NCBI GenBank assembly: GCA_013154355.1
Contig: JAADCU010000015.1
Coordinates: 1-45,829 of the forward strand
Source of the DNA: Thermoproteota archaeon
GTDB taxonomy: Archaea; Thermoproteota; Thermoprotei; Thermoproteales; Thermocladiaceae
DNA length: 45,829 nt
Reading direction: 5' to 3'
Part shown: in pieces, positions 25,541 through 33,522 of the stretch
Numbering within the stretch: position 1 is the stretch's first letter
Layout of the letters: each line of letters begins with the position of its first letter
Program-made: the position numbers and the translations under genes
The notes under the pieces: generated by a model
Database searches by the model: none
What the model was told of the DNA's origin: nothing
What the model saw: the letters and a program-made list of their open reading frames with translations, nothing else

Positions 25541-26128
25541 ATGACTCGAGAAGCAGAGCTACGTAGACTACTTGCAGAGGTCTTCCGGTGGACCTATCTT
25601 AAGAATCTGACAACGACCATGGGAGGCAACGCGTCTGCTAGACTAGACGAGGAGACCATCCTAATAACACCGTCAGGAATGCCTAAGCACATGATAAGGC
25701 CAGCAAACATAGTTAAGATGAAGCTAGATGGAACAGTGCAGGGACCTGGAAGACCTTCATCAGAGTGGAGAATGCATGTTGAGATATATAAGACTAGGGA
25801 TGATGTTAAGGCAGTACTTCACGTACATTCACCACATGTGTTAGCTCTCTATGAGGCAGGTTACAAGCTCGACATAGATATAGTAGAATTGAAAGCATAC
25901 GTGGGACCTACAATACCAGAAGTAGGATACCTAGCTCCTGGCAGTCAAGAGCTTGCAGAAGCAGTAGCAAGAGCATTAAGACCAAGAAACGTGAATGCAG
26001 TAATATTGAGAGGTCATGGAATAGTCACGGTAGGATCTAACATATTTGAAGCACTGAACAGGGCAGAAGTGATAGATCAAGCAGCATACATAACGATACT
26101 TAGAAACTTGTTAACAGGAGAAAGATGA
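25541..26128 (+). CDS. Class II aldolase/adducin family protein
   Basis: Zinc-dependent aldolase related to L-fuculose-1-phosphate aldolase. Metal ligands are visible in VLHVHSPHV near residue 92 and RGHGIV near 155. The catalytic acid is in PSSEWRMHVEIY near 73, and the phosphate loop is TMGGNASARL near residue 27. Alternatives are ribulose-phosphate aldolase or methylthioribulose-phosphate dehydratase. Its stop codon lies inside the C box of a C/D guide RNA. Confidence 0.85.
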   Translation: MTREAELRRLLAEVFRWTYLKNLTTTMGGNASARLDEETILITPSGMPKHMIRPANIVKMKLDGTVQGPGRPSSEWRMHVEIYKTRDDVKAVLHVHSPHVLALYEAGYKLDIDIVELKAYVGPTIPEVGYLAPGSQELAEAVARALRPRNVNAVILRGHGIVTVGSNIFEALNRAEVIDQAAYITILRNLLTGER

Positions 26129-26173
26129 TGACGTCCTAGTTTACTGACTACTGATGATAGGGTAGGTTGCTGA
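26125..26173 (+). ncRNA. C/D box guide RNA (overlaps the aldolase stop)
   Basis: The layout is canonical: C box ATGATGA (26125-26131), 12-base guide, D' box CTGA (26144-26147), 3-base spacer, C' box CTGATGA (26151-26157), 12-base guide, D box CTGA (26170-26173). Such RNAs direct 2'-O-methylation with L7Ae, Nop5 and fibrillarin. The implied targets are UAAACUAGGACG and CAACCUACCCUA, with the fifth base from the box modified; I cannot place them. No separate promoter is seen, so it may be cut from the aldolase mRNA. Confidence 0.85.
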
Positions 26174-26195
26174 TGAACAACGTGATAACTTACTG

Positions 26196-26272
26196 TGGCG
26201 GGCCCGCCGGGATTTGAACCCGGGACCTACGGCTCCGAAGGCCGCCGCTCTTCCTGGCTGAGCTACGGGCCC
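26196..26272 (-). tRNA. tRNA-Arg (UCG)
   Basis: Complete cloverleaf on the minus strand: acceptor GGGCCCG / CGGGCCC, D-arm GCTC/GAGC, anticodon stem around loop CTTCGGA (anticodon TCG), T-arm CCGGG-TTCAAAT-CCCGG, discriminator G and an encoded CCA. No intron is present. Confidence 0.95.
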
Positions 26273-26297
26273 TCAGCTTTGTAAATTGTTCTTGATT

Positions 26298-26313
26298 AAG
26301 GTTTATGAACCTT
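26298..26313 (-). promoter_or_regulatory. tRNA-Arg promoter region with an inverted repeat
   Basis: The perfect inverted repeat AAGGTT-TATG-AACCTT contains a TATA-like core (TTCATAAACC on the minus strand) about 35 bases upstream of the tRNA. The symmetry may be chance. The rest of 26273-26395 shows nothing else I can support. Confidence 0.4.
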
Positions 26314-26395
26314 ATCTACTTCTCTACATGTTTCTTTAGTGTATCTATGTCAAGTTTTATTAGGTCTTCTAACGCTCTTATTAGCATAGTCGGCA

Positions 26396-27007
26396 ATGAT
26401 GGATAGCTGCTTAAAAAGCATTATTGAGGAGATATGTACGAAATGTACTATAAAGAACATTGTTGAGACAGTTGTTCCTGTTATTGAGGACGTAGTATTT
26501 AAGACATATGTCTGGTACCTATCATCTACACATGATGGATATGTAGCGTCAGTATATACCATATATCTAATATTTACTGAGAACATCATATTTGATGCAG
26601 CATCACTAATACTATGCATATCCTCGAGAGAGCCTAGGTGGTTTGAATCTTTTACAATACTCTCATCAGCATTCATGATGCATATGATAGTCAAGAGATG
26701 CTTCACAGAGACTTCTAGGCCAGTTAGAGATAGGTTTGAAGTTAAGTTCTCAATATATGAGAAGGTTAGACAGAATGTTCAAAGCAAGCTATCAAAGCTC
26801 ATGGCAGGTCTTGGCGATGCATCTTCATCTGACGTGTTTATTGTGCCTATATCAGCCATATTTCTAATAATGCTCTTCTACCTATGCTCGAGTGATCATG
26901 AAGATCCGTTTCAGCATGTTATAGATGTCTTGAAGTACGTCTTAAATGAGGATACTTTTAAGATAGTCTCAGAGTATGGTAATACTACTCCAGAGTTGAC
27001 CATGTGA
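26396..27007 (+). CDS. Hypothetical protein with a C-terminal hydrophobic segment
   Basis: I do not recognise this 203-residue protein. It is helical, with several cysteines in the first 90 residues (CLKSII, ICTKCTI, LCISS) and a strongly hydrophobic stretch near residues 153-168 (IVPISAIFLIMLFYL) that could be a membrane helix. It is flanked by a tRNA on one side and a C/D guide RNA on the other. Its stop codon is part of the C box of that RNA. Confidence 0.5.
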   Translation: MMDSCLKSIIEEICTKCTIKNIVETVVPVIEDVVFKTYVWYLSSTHDGYVASVYTIYLIFTENIIFDAASLILCISSREPRWFESFTILSSAFMMHMIVKRCFTETSRPVRDRFEVKFSIYEKVRQNVQSKLSKLMAGLGDASSSDVFIVPISAIFLIMLFYLCSSDHEDPFQHVIDVLKYVLNEDTFKIVSEYGNTTPELTM

Positions 27008-27053
27008 TGAGGATGGACCGCCCCTGAAGGATGAAGATGCCTCGCAATTCTGA
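27004..27053 (+). ncRNA. C/D box guide RNA (overlaps the 26396-27007 stop)
   Basis: C box GTGATGA (27004-27010), 13-base guide, D' box CTGA (27024-27027), 3-base spacer, C' box ATGAAGA (27031-27037, one mismatch), 12-base guide, D box CTGA (27050-27053). The implied targets are GGGCGGUCCAUCC and AAUUGCGAGGCA; I cannot place them in rRNA from memory. The C box contains the stop codon of the upstream gene, as in the RNA at 26125, suggesting release from an mRNA 3' end. Confidence 0.8.
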
Positions 27054-27079
27054 TCCGTTATCTAGTTTCTGATAAGGAT
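27053..27079 (+). promoter_or_regulatory. Candidate operator upstream of the AOR gene
   Basis: ATCCGTTATC is followed after eight bases by GATAAGGAT, an inverted repeat with one base missing in the right arm. The left arm is the exact reverse complement of GATAACGGAT in the wtpA operator at 9636-9645. It lies about 40-65 bases upstream of the AOR TATA box, which would suit an activator. Its first base overlaps the D box of the C/D RNA. Confidence 0.45.
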
Positions 27080-27115
27080 TTGATATAGGAGATCATAGAT
27101 TTAATATAGAGAATG

Positions 27116-27123
27116 TTTAAATG
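27116..27123 (+). promoter_or_regulatory. TATA box of the AOR gene
   Basis: TTTAAATG is centred 27 bases before the ATG at 27147, giving a leaderless mRNA. Confidence 0.6.
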
Positions 27124-27146
27124 TTTCCTAATCGTAGTATACTCAG

Positions 27147-29039
27147 ATGTGTCCTGGAGGATACGTTGGAAAGATAGCTAGAGTAAACCTCTGGAAAGGC
27201 AAGGTCTACTACGAGACTCTTCCTGATAATGTTCTACGAATGTGGATTGGTGGTAGAGGTCTCGGAGTCTATCTCATGCTTAAGGAGGTTGATCCTAAGG
27301 TTGACCCATTCAGCCCCTCTAACAAGGTGATCATAGCTACAGGACCTCTCACAGGTCTTACAGGTGCTCCATCTAGTGGAAGATGGACTTCCATAACTAA
27401 GTCTCCTCTAACAGGAACAGTCCACGATAGTCACAGTGGAGGAAAATTTGGACCAGTTCTCAAGTTTGCTGGATTTGACGTGATAATAATAGAGGATGTC
27501 TCTGAGAGACCAGTATGGTTATGGGTCCATGATGGTAAGGTGGAGATCAGAGACGCATCAAGACTGTGGGGTCTAGACGTGCACTCCACGACTAATCTTC
27601 TAAAGGAGGAGATCGCGTCAGAGATAGGTAAGGACGAGGCTGAGAAGGCGTCAGTTGCATGTATTGGCCCTGCAGGTGAGAGACTTGTAAAGTTTGCCTC
27701 AATAATGAACGACTATAATAGAGCTGCTGGAAGAGGCGGTCATGGAGCAGTATGGGGAAGCAAGAAGCTTAAAGCAGTCGTAGTATATGGAAAGGAGAGA
27801 CCTAAGATAGCTAACGAGGAGAAGTTTAGAGAGGCCTCAAGAAGAGCAATGGAGAAGCTTAGAACAAACTCCGTAACTGGACAAGCCTTACCTAAGCTTG
27901 GCACAGCTGTCCTAGTTAAGATAATTAATGAGGCTGGAATATTACCAACAAGAAACTTCAAGACCGGAGTCTTTCCAGAAGCTGATAAGATCAGTGGAGA
28001 AGTTCTTGCAGAGAAGTACCTAGTACCTGAGAAGCAGAGAAAGGAGATATGTTGGGGATGTCCAATAGGATGTGCAAGATATACAGAAGTACGTGAGGGC
28101 AGGTTCACAGGAGAGGGAGGAGGACCAGAGTACGAGACCATATGGGCATTTGGACCACAGTGTGGTGTTAGTGATTTCTCAGCAATAATGAAGGCTAACT
28201 ACCTCTGTAACGAGCTTGGCCTAGACACGATATCTATGGGACATGTCATAGGAACGTTCATGGAGCTTGTAGAGAGAGGAAAGGTGCCTAAGGATCTTCT
28301 TAGAGGACTCAAAGTTGAGTGGGGTAATCCAGAAGTCATAGTTGAGCTAGTCTGGAGAACAGCATATAGGTCAGGAGTAGGTGACTACCTTGCTGAAGGT
28401 GCTAAGAAGCTTGCGGAGACCTTCAACGATCCTGACGTAGCAATGGTAGTGAGAGGACAGGAGCTTCCCGCATATGATCCACGTGGAGTACAGGGACATG
28501 GACTAGGATATGCTACAAGTAACAGAGGAGGCTGCCACTTACGTGCATACATGATATCTCCAGAGGTGCTAGGAGTACCAAGACCTGTAGATAGATTTGA
28601 TACTAGAGGAAAACCTGAGATGGTGAAGCACTTCCAGGACGTGTTCGCAGTAGTTGATAGCCTAGTACTATGTAAGTTCACCACGTTTGCACTATGGGTA
28701 GAGGACTATGTTCCACTGTTAGCTGGAGCAACAGGATGGGATATTACTGAGGAAGAGTTCTGTAAGATAGGTGAGAGAATATATAATGCTGAGAGAGTGT
28801 TCAACATATTATCATTCGGCGACGGAAGACAATATGATACATTACCGAGAAGATTACTTGAGGAACCAATGCCTGAAGGACCATCTAAGGGACATGTTGT
28901 GAGACTTGGAGAGATGCTTGACGAGTACTACAGGCTGAGAGGATGGAAGGATGGTAGGCCAACAAGAGCAAAACTAGAGGAACTAGGATTGAAATGGCTA
29001 GCAGATAGGTTAGAAGAGGAAGGACTTTTACCAGAGTAG
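27147..29039 (+). CDS. aor: Tungsten-dependent aldehyde:ferredoxin oxidoreductase
   Basis: It oxidises aldehydes to carboxylic acids and reduces ferredoxin, using a bis-tungstopterin and one [4Fe-4S] cluster in the cytoplasm. The pterin-binding N-domain has GGRGLGVYLM near residue 30, GPLTG and GRWTSITKSPLTG near 70-90. The cluster ligands are CWGCPIGC near residue 300 and a fourth cysteine in LVLCKF near 508. DPRGVQGHGLGYATS near 442 is the second pterin motif. A radical SAM gene follows after 18 bases, as is common for this family. Confidence 0.95.
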   Translation: MCPGGYVGKIARVNLWKGKVYYETLPDNVLRMWIGGRGLGVYLMLKEVDPKVDPFSPSNKVIIATGPLTGLTGAPSSGRWTSITKSPLTGTVHDSHSGGKFGPVLKFAGFDVIIIEDVSERPVWLWVHDGKVEIRDASRLWGLDVHSTTNLLKEEIASEIGKDEAEKASVACIGPAGERLVKFASIMNDYNRAAGRGGHGAVWGSKKLKAVVVYGKERPKIANEEKFREASRRAMEKLRTNSVTGQALPKLGTAVLVKIINEAGILPTRNFKTGVFPEADKISGEVLAEKYLVPEKQRKEICWGCPIGCARYTEVREGRFTGEGGGPEYETIWAFGPQCGVSDFSAIMKANYLCNELGLDTISMGHVIGTFMELVERGKVPKDLLRGLKVEWGNPEVIVELVWRTAYRSGVGDYLAEGAKKLAETFNDPDVAMVVRGQELPAYDPRGVQGHGLGYATSNRGGCHLRAYMISPEVLGVPRPVDRFDTRGKPEMVKHFQDVFAVVDSLVLCKFTTFALWVEDYVPLLAGATGWDITEEEFCKIGERIYNAERVFNILSFGDGRQYDTLPRRLLEEPMPEGPSKGHVVRLGEMLDEYYRLRGWKDGRPTRAKLEELGLKWLADRLEEEGLLPE

Positions 29040-29057
29040 AAGAAGTAGAGTATCTTC

Positions 29058-30119
29058 ATGTCATTTAAAATAGATGAATGGATAGTAAGACTAGACGAGA
29101 ATAGCAGACCTGAAACGATAATAGTAGAATCCTCTACAGAATGTAACTTCTCTTGTCCTTACTGTTTTCGAAAAACATTTTATGAAAATATTCAAAAAAG
29201 ATTTCTAGATATTGAACTATTTAAGAAGATTGTAGAAGAATGTGATAGAGGTAATATAAGAAGAATAGTATTTACAGGATTTGGTGAACCAACATTGAAC
29301 CCATATTTCCACGATATGCTAGGTCTAGCATCCAGCAGGTTCAGTAGAGTGGTATTGAACACTAATGGAAGCAGGATTCAGGAGTTTGAGAAAGAGATAT
29401 TGAATAATCTAGATAAGCTTGAGCTAGTAATAAGTATACATGGTGAAGATACTTTTAACATTATTGAAGATCTAATGAAGAAAGTTGAGGAAAAGAGAGG
29501 TAAGATACATACTAGAGCCATCATAGTAATCTCACGACATAATTATGAATATCTTATCAATATTTTAGAGAAATGCTTGAAATATTTTTCTATAATAATT
29601 ATGACAAATATCATACCTATAGATGATAGATCACTAGAAGATACATGTATCGATGATCAGTTATGTGAGAACTATGTTAGAAACATGTTAGCAAGATATG
29701 GATTTAAATTCATGTTTTCAGGTTCATGTGTGAAATCTGTCGACTTTAAACTGAGAACTAGCGTGTTTGAGTGTCCATTTGTAGATTCTAAAGCTATGTT
29801 CGTACGTAGTGACGGTCTTGTATCACCATGCATGTTTATGAGTCATGGATGGAGATGTTATCTCCAGGGAATAGAGCGGACCATAAGTCCTGTAACTTAT
29901 GGAGATCTCTCTGAAGATAGTATTATTAGTGTTTGGAGAAGACCTACATATGCTAAGTTTAGGTTCCTAGTAAAGATGAGACAGTTTCCATGTTGTCTTG
30001 ACTGTGACTTAGTTCAGTATTGTACATTTACTCTATCTAACGAACATGATTGTTGGGGAAATAGTCCATCATGTGCATTCTGTCCTTTTGCTAGAAAGCT
30101 TGCTTACTGTCCTGTCTAG
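29058..30119 (+). CDS. Radical SAM protein associated with AOR (SPASM-type C-terminus)
   Basis: The radical SAM cluster motif is CNFSCPYC near residue 29, followed by FTGFGEPTL near 76. The C-terminal third has many cysteines (FECPF, SPCMF, CCLDCDLVQYC, SPSCAFCPFA) expected to hold auxiliary [4Fe-4S] clusters. Radical SAM proteins of this kind are found beside tungsten aldehyde oxidoreductases and are proposed to mature the enzyme or its cofactor; the reaction is unproven. It is co-transcribed with the AOR gene. Confidence 0.85.
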   Translation: MSFKIDEWIVRLDENSRPETIIVESSTECNFSCPYCFRKTFYENIQKRFLDIELFKKIVEECDRGNIRRIVFTGFGEPTLNPYFHDMLGLASSRFSRVVLNTNGSRIQEFEKEILNNLDKLELVISIHGEDTFNIIEDLMKKVEEKRGKIHTRAIIVISRHNYEYLINILEKCLKYFSIIIMTNIIPIDDRSLEDTCIDDQLCENYVRNMLARYGFKFMFSGSCVKSVDFKLRTSVFECPFVDSKAMFVRSDGLVSPCMFMSHGWRCYLQGIERTISPVTYGDLSEDSIISVWRRPTYAKFRFLVKMRQFPCCLDCDLVQYCTFTLSNEHDCWGNSPSCAFCPFARKLAYCPV

Positions 30120-31411
30120 ATTATCCACATAGGTATCTCAAGATCTTCAAACATGTTAGCCATTCTCTCAATTCCGACTCTATCGGTAGGCTTCATGAGA
30201 TGCCTGAACTCTGATAAATAAGGTAAGGAGAATAGAATGTTAGAGGAGTCTACTTCACTTATGATCTTGTGTAATGTAGGTATCTTGATGTTACATTTTT
30301 TGCAGAAGAATCCTCTACCTTTACCTAGGGATTTCAATGCTGAACCACATCTAGGACATCTTGGATTGTTCAACTGTACAAGTCTTCTGCTTAGTTTTCT
30401 GCATCCTTCCACATATATGAAGTATCTACCATCCTTTATACGTAATCCTCCCCATACTTCAACTATGTCACCTAGACTTCTCTCAAGGAATGAACAAGGA
30501 GAGCCTATATGTCTGTAGGAGAACACGCTAGGTCCGTTCTCTGTAAAACATAGTAAATGTCTATCCTCTGTTCTAGATATCTTACTTACTCTAATCATAG
30601 TTCTGTACGGGTTGAACGTTCTAATCTTGTTCTCAGAGTATTCTACATGTATACCTGTTGCCTGATTTGTACGAAATAGAAGCCAGCCTTCTATCTCTAT
30701 TTTGGCAACATGTTGAACTAGAGATGATAGAAAGATCACGTGAAGTGGTGAATCACCTCTCACACCGTATATGACTGGATCAGGACCACTAGGAAATATT
30801 AGAATTTTCTCATTCTCTACATCAACATTAGCAAAAGTGTATAGCTTGAAAAGTTGATCTAGGACCGAGAATGATAATACATCTATATTGATTCTTTTCT
30901 TAGTTGAGGGATCTCCGTATGCAAGAAGCTCAAAAGTTGAGTCGATGTCAGGTAGAAATCCTAGACATGATACAGCTCCTACTCTTCCTTTACCACCTCT
31001 AACATATATGTTAAATTTCTCGCATAGTTTATCTACCTGATCTATAGTTATGATGTCAGTTACGGCTTTTCTATATATCTTGTATAGGATCTTCAACTTA
31101 CCTATGTTGTCTACGCGTGTTACTGCTATTCCAGGATCAGCCTTACCTCTCTTTTCTCTATACTTATCTACTATTTCTCGAATATGTTCGATAATGTCCT
31201 TTTCTGTAGTGTTTTCGGATTCTATTACTAGTCTTACTGCAGCGTTTCCACGAGTCTTAAATGGTATGTAAGGATTAAGTCTGACAAGTGCTGGTAGAGG
31301 AATTACTCTTAGTCTAGTGTTAGCTAGCTCACGTATTAGTCTATATGCTACATATGTTGTACATCCTCCAAAGTGGCTATCATGGTCATCTAGGCCTACA
31401 AGAAAGAGCAC
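30116..31411 (-). CDS. tiaS: tRNA(Ile2) 2-agmatinylcytidine synthetase TiaS
   Basis: It attaches agmatine to C34 of tRNA-Ile2(CAU) using ATP so that the tRNA reads AUA. Family features are the N-terminal GLDDHDSHFGGCTTY, the segment VRLNPYIPFKTRGNAAV, the OB-fold region and a C-terminal zinc ribbon CPRCGSALKS/CKKC. The length of 431 residues is normal. It starts with GTG overlapping the dCTP deaminase stop by one base (TAGTG) and ends four bases into the convergent radical SAM gene. Confidence 0.94.
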   Translation of the reverse strand: MLFLVGLDDHDSHFGGCTTYVAYRLIRELANTRLRVIPLPALVRLNPYIPFKTRGNAAVRLVIESENTTEKDIIEHIREIVDKYREKRGKADPGIAVTRVDNIGKLKILYKIYRKAVTDIITIDQVDKLCEKFNIYVRGGKGRVGAVSCLGFLPDIDSTFELLAYGDPSTKKRINIDVLSFSVLDQLFKLYTFANVDVENEKILIFPSGPDPVIYGVRGDSPLHVIFLSSLVQHVAKIEIEGWLLFRTNQATGIHVEYSENKIRTFNPYRTMIRVSKISRTEDRHLLCFTENGPSVFSYRHIGSPCSFLERSLGDIVEVWGGLRIKDGRYFIYVEGCRKLSRRLVQLNNPRCPRCGSALKSLGKGRGFFCKKCNIKIPTLHKIISEVDSSNILFSLPYLSEFRHLMKPTDRVGIERMANMFEDLEIPMWII

Positions 31412-31989
31412 TATCTCATCATGTTGCTAAGTTTTCTAACTATCTCTTCAGCCTTCTGACACTCATCTTTCAATCCTTTCGGCGGTCTGACGCCTCTCTG
31501 GCCAAGGTACTTTCCAAGATATCTTGCACTGCCTTCACATCTTAGGAGAACTAGGTGAAGGAACCTCATTCCTGTTCTCAGCACTATGGGATTAGGACTG
31601 TTGTTTACGACCTCTATAGTTAACGTTCCTTCAAAACCTGCGTCGACTACTGTTGGTGGTATTGAGAGACCGTACCTCGCTAGTGTGCTTCTTAAGTTAC
31701 ATAGTCCTATTATGTTGTCTGGAAGCTTCACGTACTCGATGGTTGTTAGAAGTACGAAGTTTCTTGGTGGAATAACTATCTTTCCATCGCATCTAACGAT
31801 CCTGAAGTACTCTGCTGCATCATCTATGCTACAGGGATCCACTGGAGTGTTCTCGTAGGCATATATTGCATACTCGTTACCTATTCTTAGGTCTATGCCG
31901 TTCTCTCTTATAGAGTCGTCGAATATGGGATCTATCTTGAGTCTACCCTCCTCAATCAATTTCTCTATCTCTGATCTTGCAAGTATCAT
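31411..31989 (-). CDS. dcd: dCTP deaminase
   Basis: It converts dCTP to dUTP for thymidylate synthesis. Family motifs are GIDLRIGNEY near residue 31, LRSTLARYGL near 103 and VVDAGFEGTLTIEV near 117 with the catalytic glutamate. The length of 192 residues is usual. Whether it also has dUTPase activity cannot be told from sequence. It leads a two-gene operon with tiaS. Confidence 0.94.
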   Translation of the reverse strand: MILARSEIEKLIEEGRLKIDPIFDDSIRENGIDLRIGNEYAIYAYENTPVDPCSIDDAAEYFRIVRCDGKIVIPPRNFVLLTTIEYVKLPDNIIGLCNLRSTLARYGLSIPPTVVDAGFEGTLTIEVVNNSPNPIVLRTGMRFLHLVLLRCEGSARYLGKYLGQRGVRPPKGLKDECQKAEEIVRKLSNMMR

Positions 31990-32070
31990 CTATACTATAC
32001 CACTGGCATATTTATAGAGGAGAAACACTTAATATGTCTTATGCTACTCTCCTACATATGGCAAATTGAC

Positions 32071-32089
32071 AAGATCTTACTTAGATCTT
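32071..32089. promoter_or_regulatory. Candidate operator between dcd and glnA
   Basis: AAGATCT-TACTT-AGATCTT is an inverted repeat with 7-base arms in the 183-base divergent spacer. It is 82 bases from dcd and 84 from glnA, so it could act on either. It sits upstream of both core promoters. Confidence 0.4.
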
Positions 32090-32143
32090 CGGCACTTCGC
32101 CTAGTCGGATCGTCACTTTACAGAATCTCCTTGATGTAATACC

Positions 32144-32150
32144 TTTATAC
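32144..32150 (+). promoter_or_regulatory. TATA box of glnA
   Basis: TTTATAC is centred about 26 bases before the GTG start at 32173, so the glnA mRNA is probably leaderless. Confidence 0.55.
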
Positions 32151-32172
32151 TCCGAAGAAACTTGAACTTCTC

Positions 32173-33522
32173 GTGCTCAGCAAGGAGATCCTTGAACAGA
32201 TAACGAAGGTAGATCCACTAGATGTGTGGAGAGTGCTCAAAGGTGCAGGAGTGAAATATGTGAAGTTCGTGCTCTCAGACATATATGGAAGACCTAAATG
32301 TGAGATAGTTCAGATAGATGCTGCAAAAGACATATTCACGGGAGGAATGCCATTTGATGGCTCGTCAATACCTGCCTATGCTACAGTAAACAAGAGCGAC
32401 TTTGTTGCACTACCTGACTGCAGAAGCGTGTTCATAGAGACGTGGAATGGTGGAAAGCTTGCATCAGTGTTTCTATCAGTCGTAGATGACTCAGGATATC
32501 CACATCCACTAGATCCAAGAAACGTGCTGATGGCAGTACTTGATGAGATAAGGAAGAAGGGTTACGATGTCAAGGCAGGAGTAGAGATGGAGTTCTTCAT
32601 AGTGAAGGTGGTCGATGGTAAGCCTCAGCTCGTAGATCCAGGACTCTACTTCGAGGGTTACAACGTGCACATGCTCATGAAGCCGATCCTCGAGATACAG
32701 ACTCACTTCGAGCTAGCTGGCTTTGGAAGCTCTAAGGTTCATCATGAGGTAGCTCCAAGCCAGTACGAGATTAACATACCTGCAGATGATCCTGTGAAGA
32801 CTGGTGACAAGGTTCTGATGTTCAAGATAATGACTAAGGACATAGCTAAGCAGCATGGTCTAGAGACGACATTCATGCCAAAACCATTCTGGGGACTAAA
32901 CGGAAGTGGAGCACATACTCACCTCAGTGTACATGATGCTAAGACTGGTGAGAACCTCTTCAAGTCTACGGAGAAGATTACAGAGATATGTGCCTATGCT
33001 ATAGGTGGAATACTGAAGTATGCACGTGAGATAAGTGCTGTTGTTGCACCAACAGTAAACTCGTACAAGAGACTAGTACCTGGACATGAGGCACCAACAA
33101 GAATAGTCTGGGGTTACGCTAACAGGAGCGCTCTCGTGAGAGTACCATTCTACAAGAGGAAGATCAACAGAATAGAGTACAGAGAGCCAGATCCATCATT
33201 CAACCCGTATCTAGCACTTGCAGTGATGGCTCTAGCCATGATAAGAGGAATAGAAAATAAGGTAGATCCAGGAGCACCAACAGAAGAGATAGCATATGAG
33301 CTACCTAACGTACCTGAGACACCGAAACATCTAGGAGAAGCAATAGAACTATTCGAGAAGAGTGAGATAGCTCAGATGCTTCCACAGGAACTTGTCAAGA
33401 AGTATGTTGAGCTTAAGAAGAAGGAGTGGGAGAGCTACTGTGCAGCGATAGGAAAACCATGGGAGGAGACTGTGACAAAGATAACTGACTGGGAGTACGA
33501 GCAGTACCTACTCTTCGCCTAA
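32173..33522 (+). CDS. glnA: Glutamine synthetase, type I
   Basis: It makes glutamine from glutamate, ammonia and ATP. The family sequence is complete: FDGSSIPAYATVNKSD near residue 60, AGVEMEFFIV near 136, HHEVAPSQYEIN near 191, GLNGSGAHTHLSVH near 242, VPGHEAPTRIVWGY near 307 and YREPDPSFNPYLALAVMAL minus its end near 338. The length of 449 residues is typical of type I-alpha. The start is GTG. The convergent radical SAM gene overlaps its stop by four bases. Confidence 0.97.
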   Translation: MLSKEILEQITKVDPLDVWRVLKGAGVKYVKFVLSDIYGRPKCEIVQIDAAKDIFTGGMPFDGSSIPAYATVNKSDFVALPDCRSVFIETWNGGKLASVFLSVVDDSGYPHPLDPRNVLMAVLDEIRKKGYDVKAGVEMEFFIVKVVDGKPQLVDPGLYFEGYNVHMLMKPILEIQTHFELAGFGSSKVHHEVAPSQYEINIPADDPVKTGDKVLMFKIMTKDIAKQHGLETTFMPKPFWGLNGSGAHTHLSVHDAKTGENLFKSTEKITEICAYAIGGILKYAREISAVVAPTVNSYKRLVPGHEAPTRIVWGYANRSALVRVPFYKRKINRIEYREPDPSFNPYLALAVMALAMIRGIENKVDPGAPTEEIAYELPNVPETPKHLGEAIELFEKSEIAQMLPQELVKKYVELKKKEWESYCAAIGKPWEETVTKITDWEYEQYLLFA

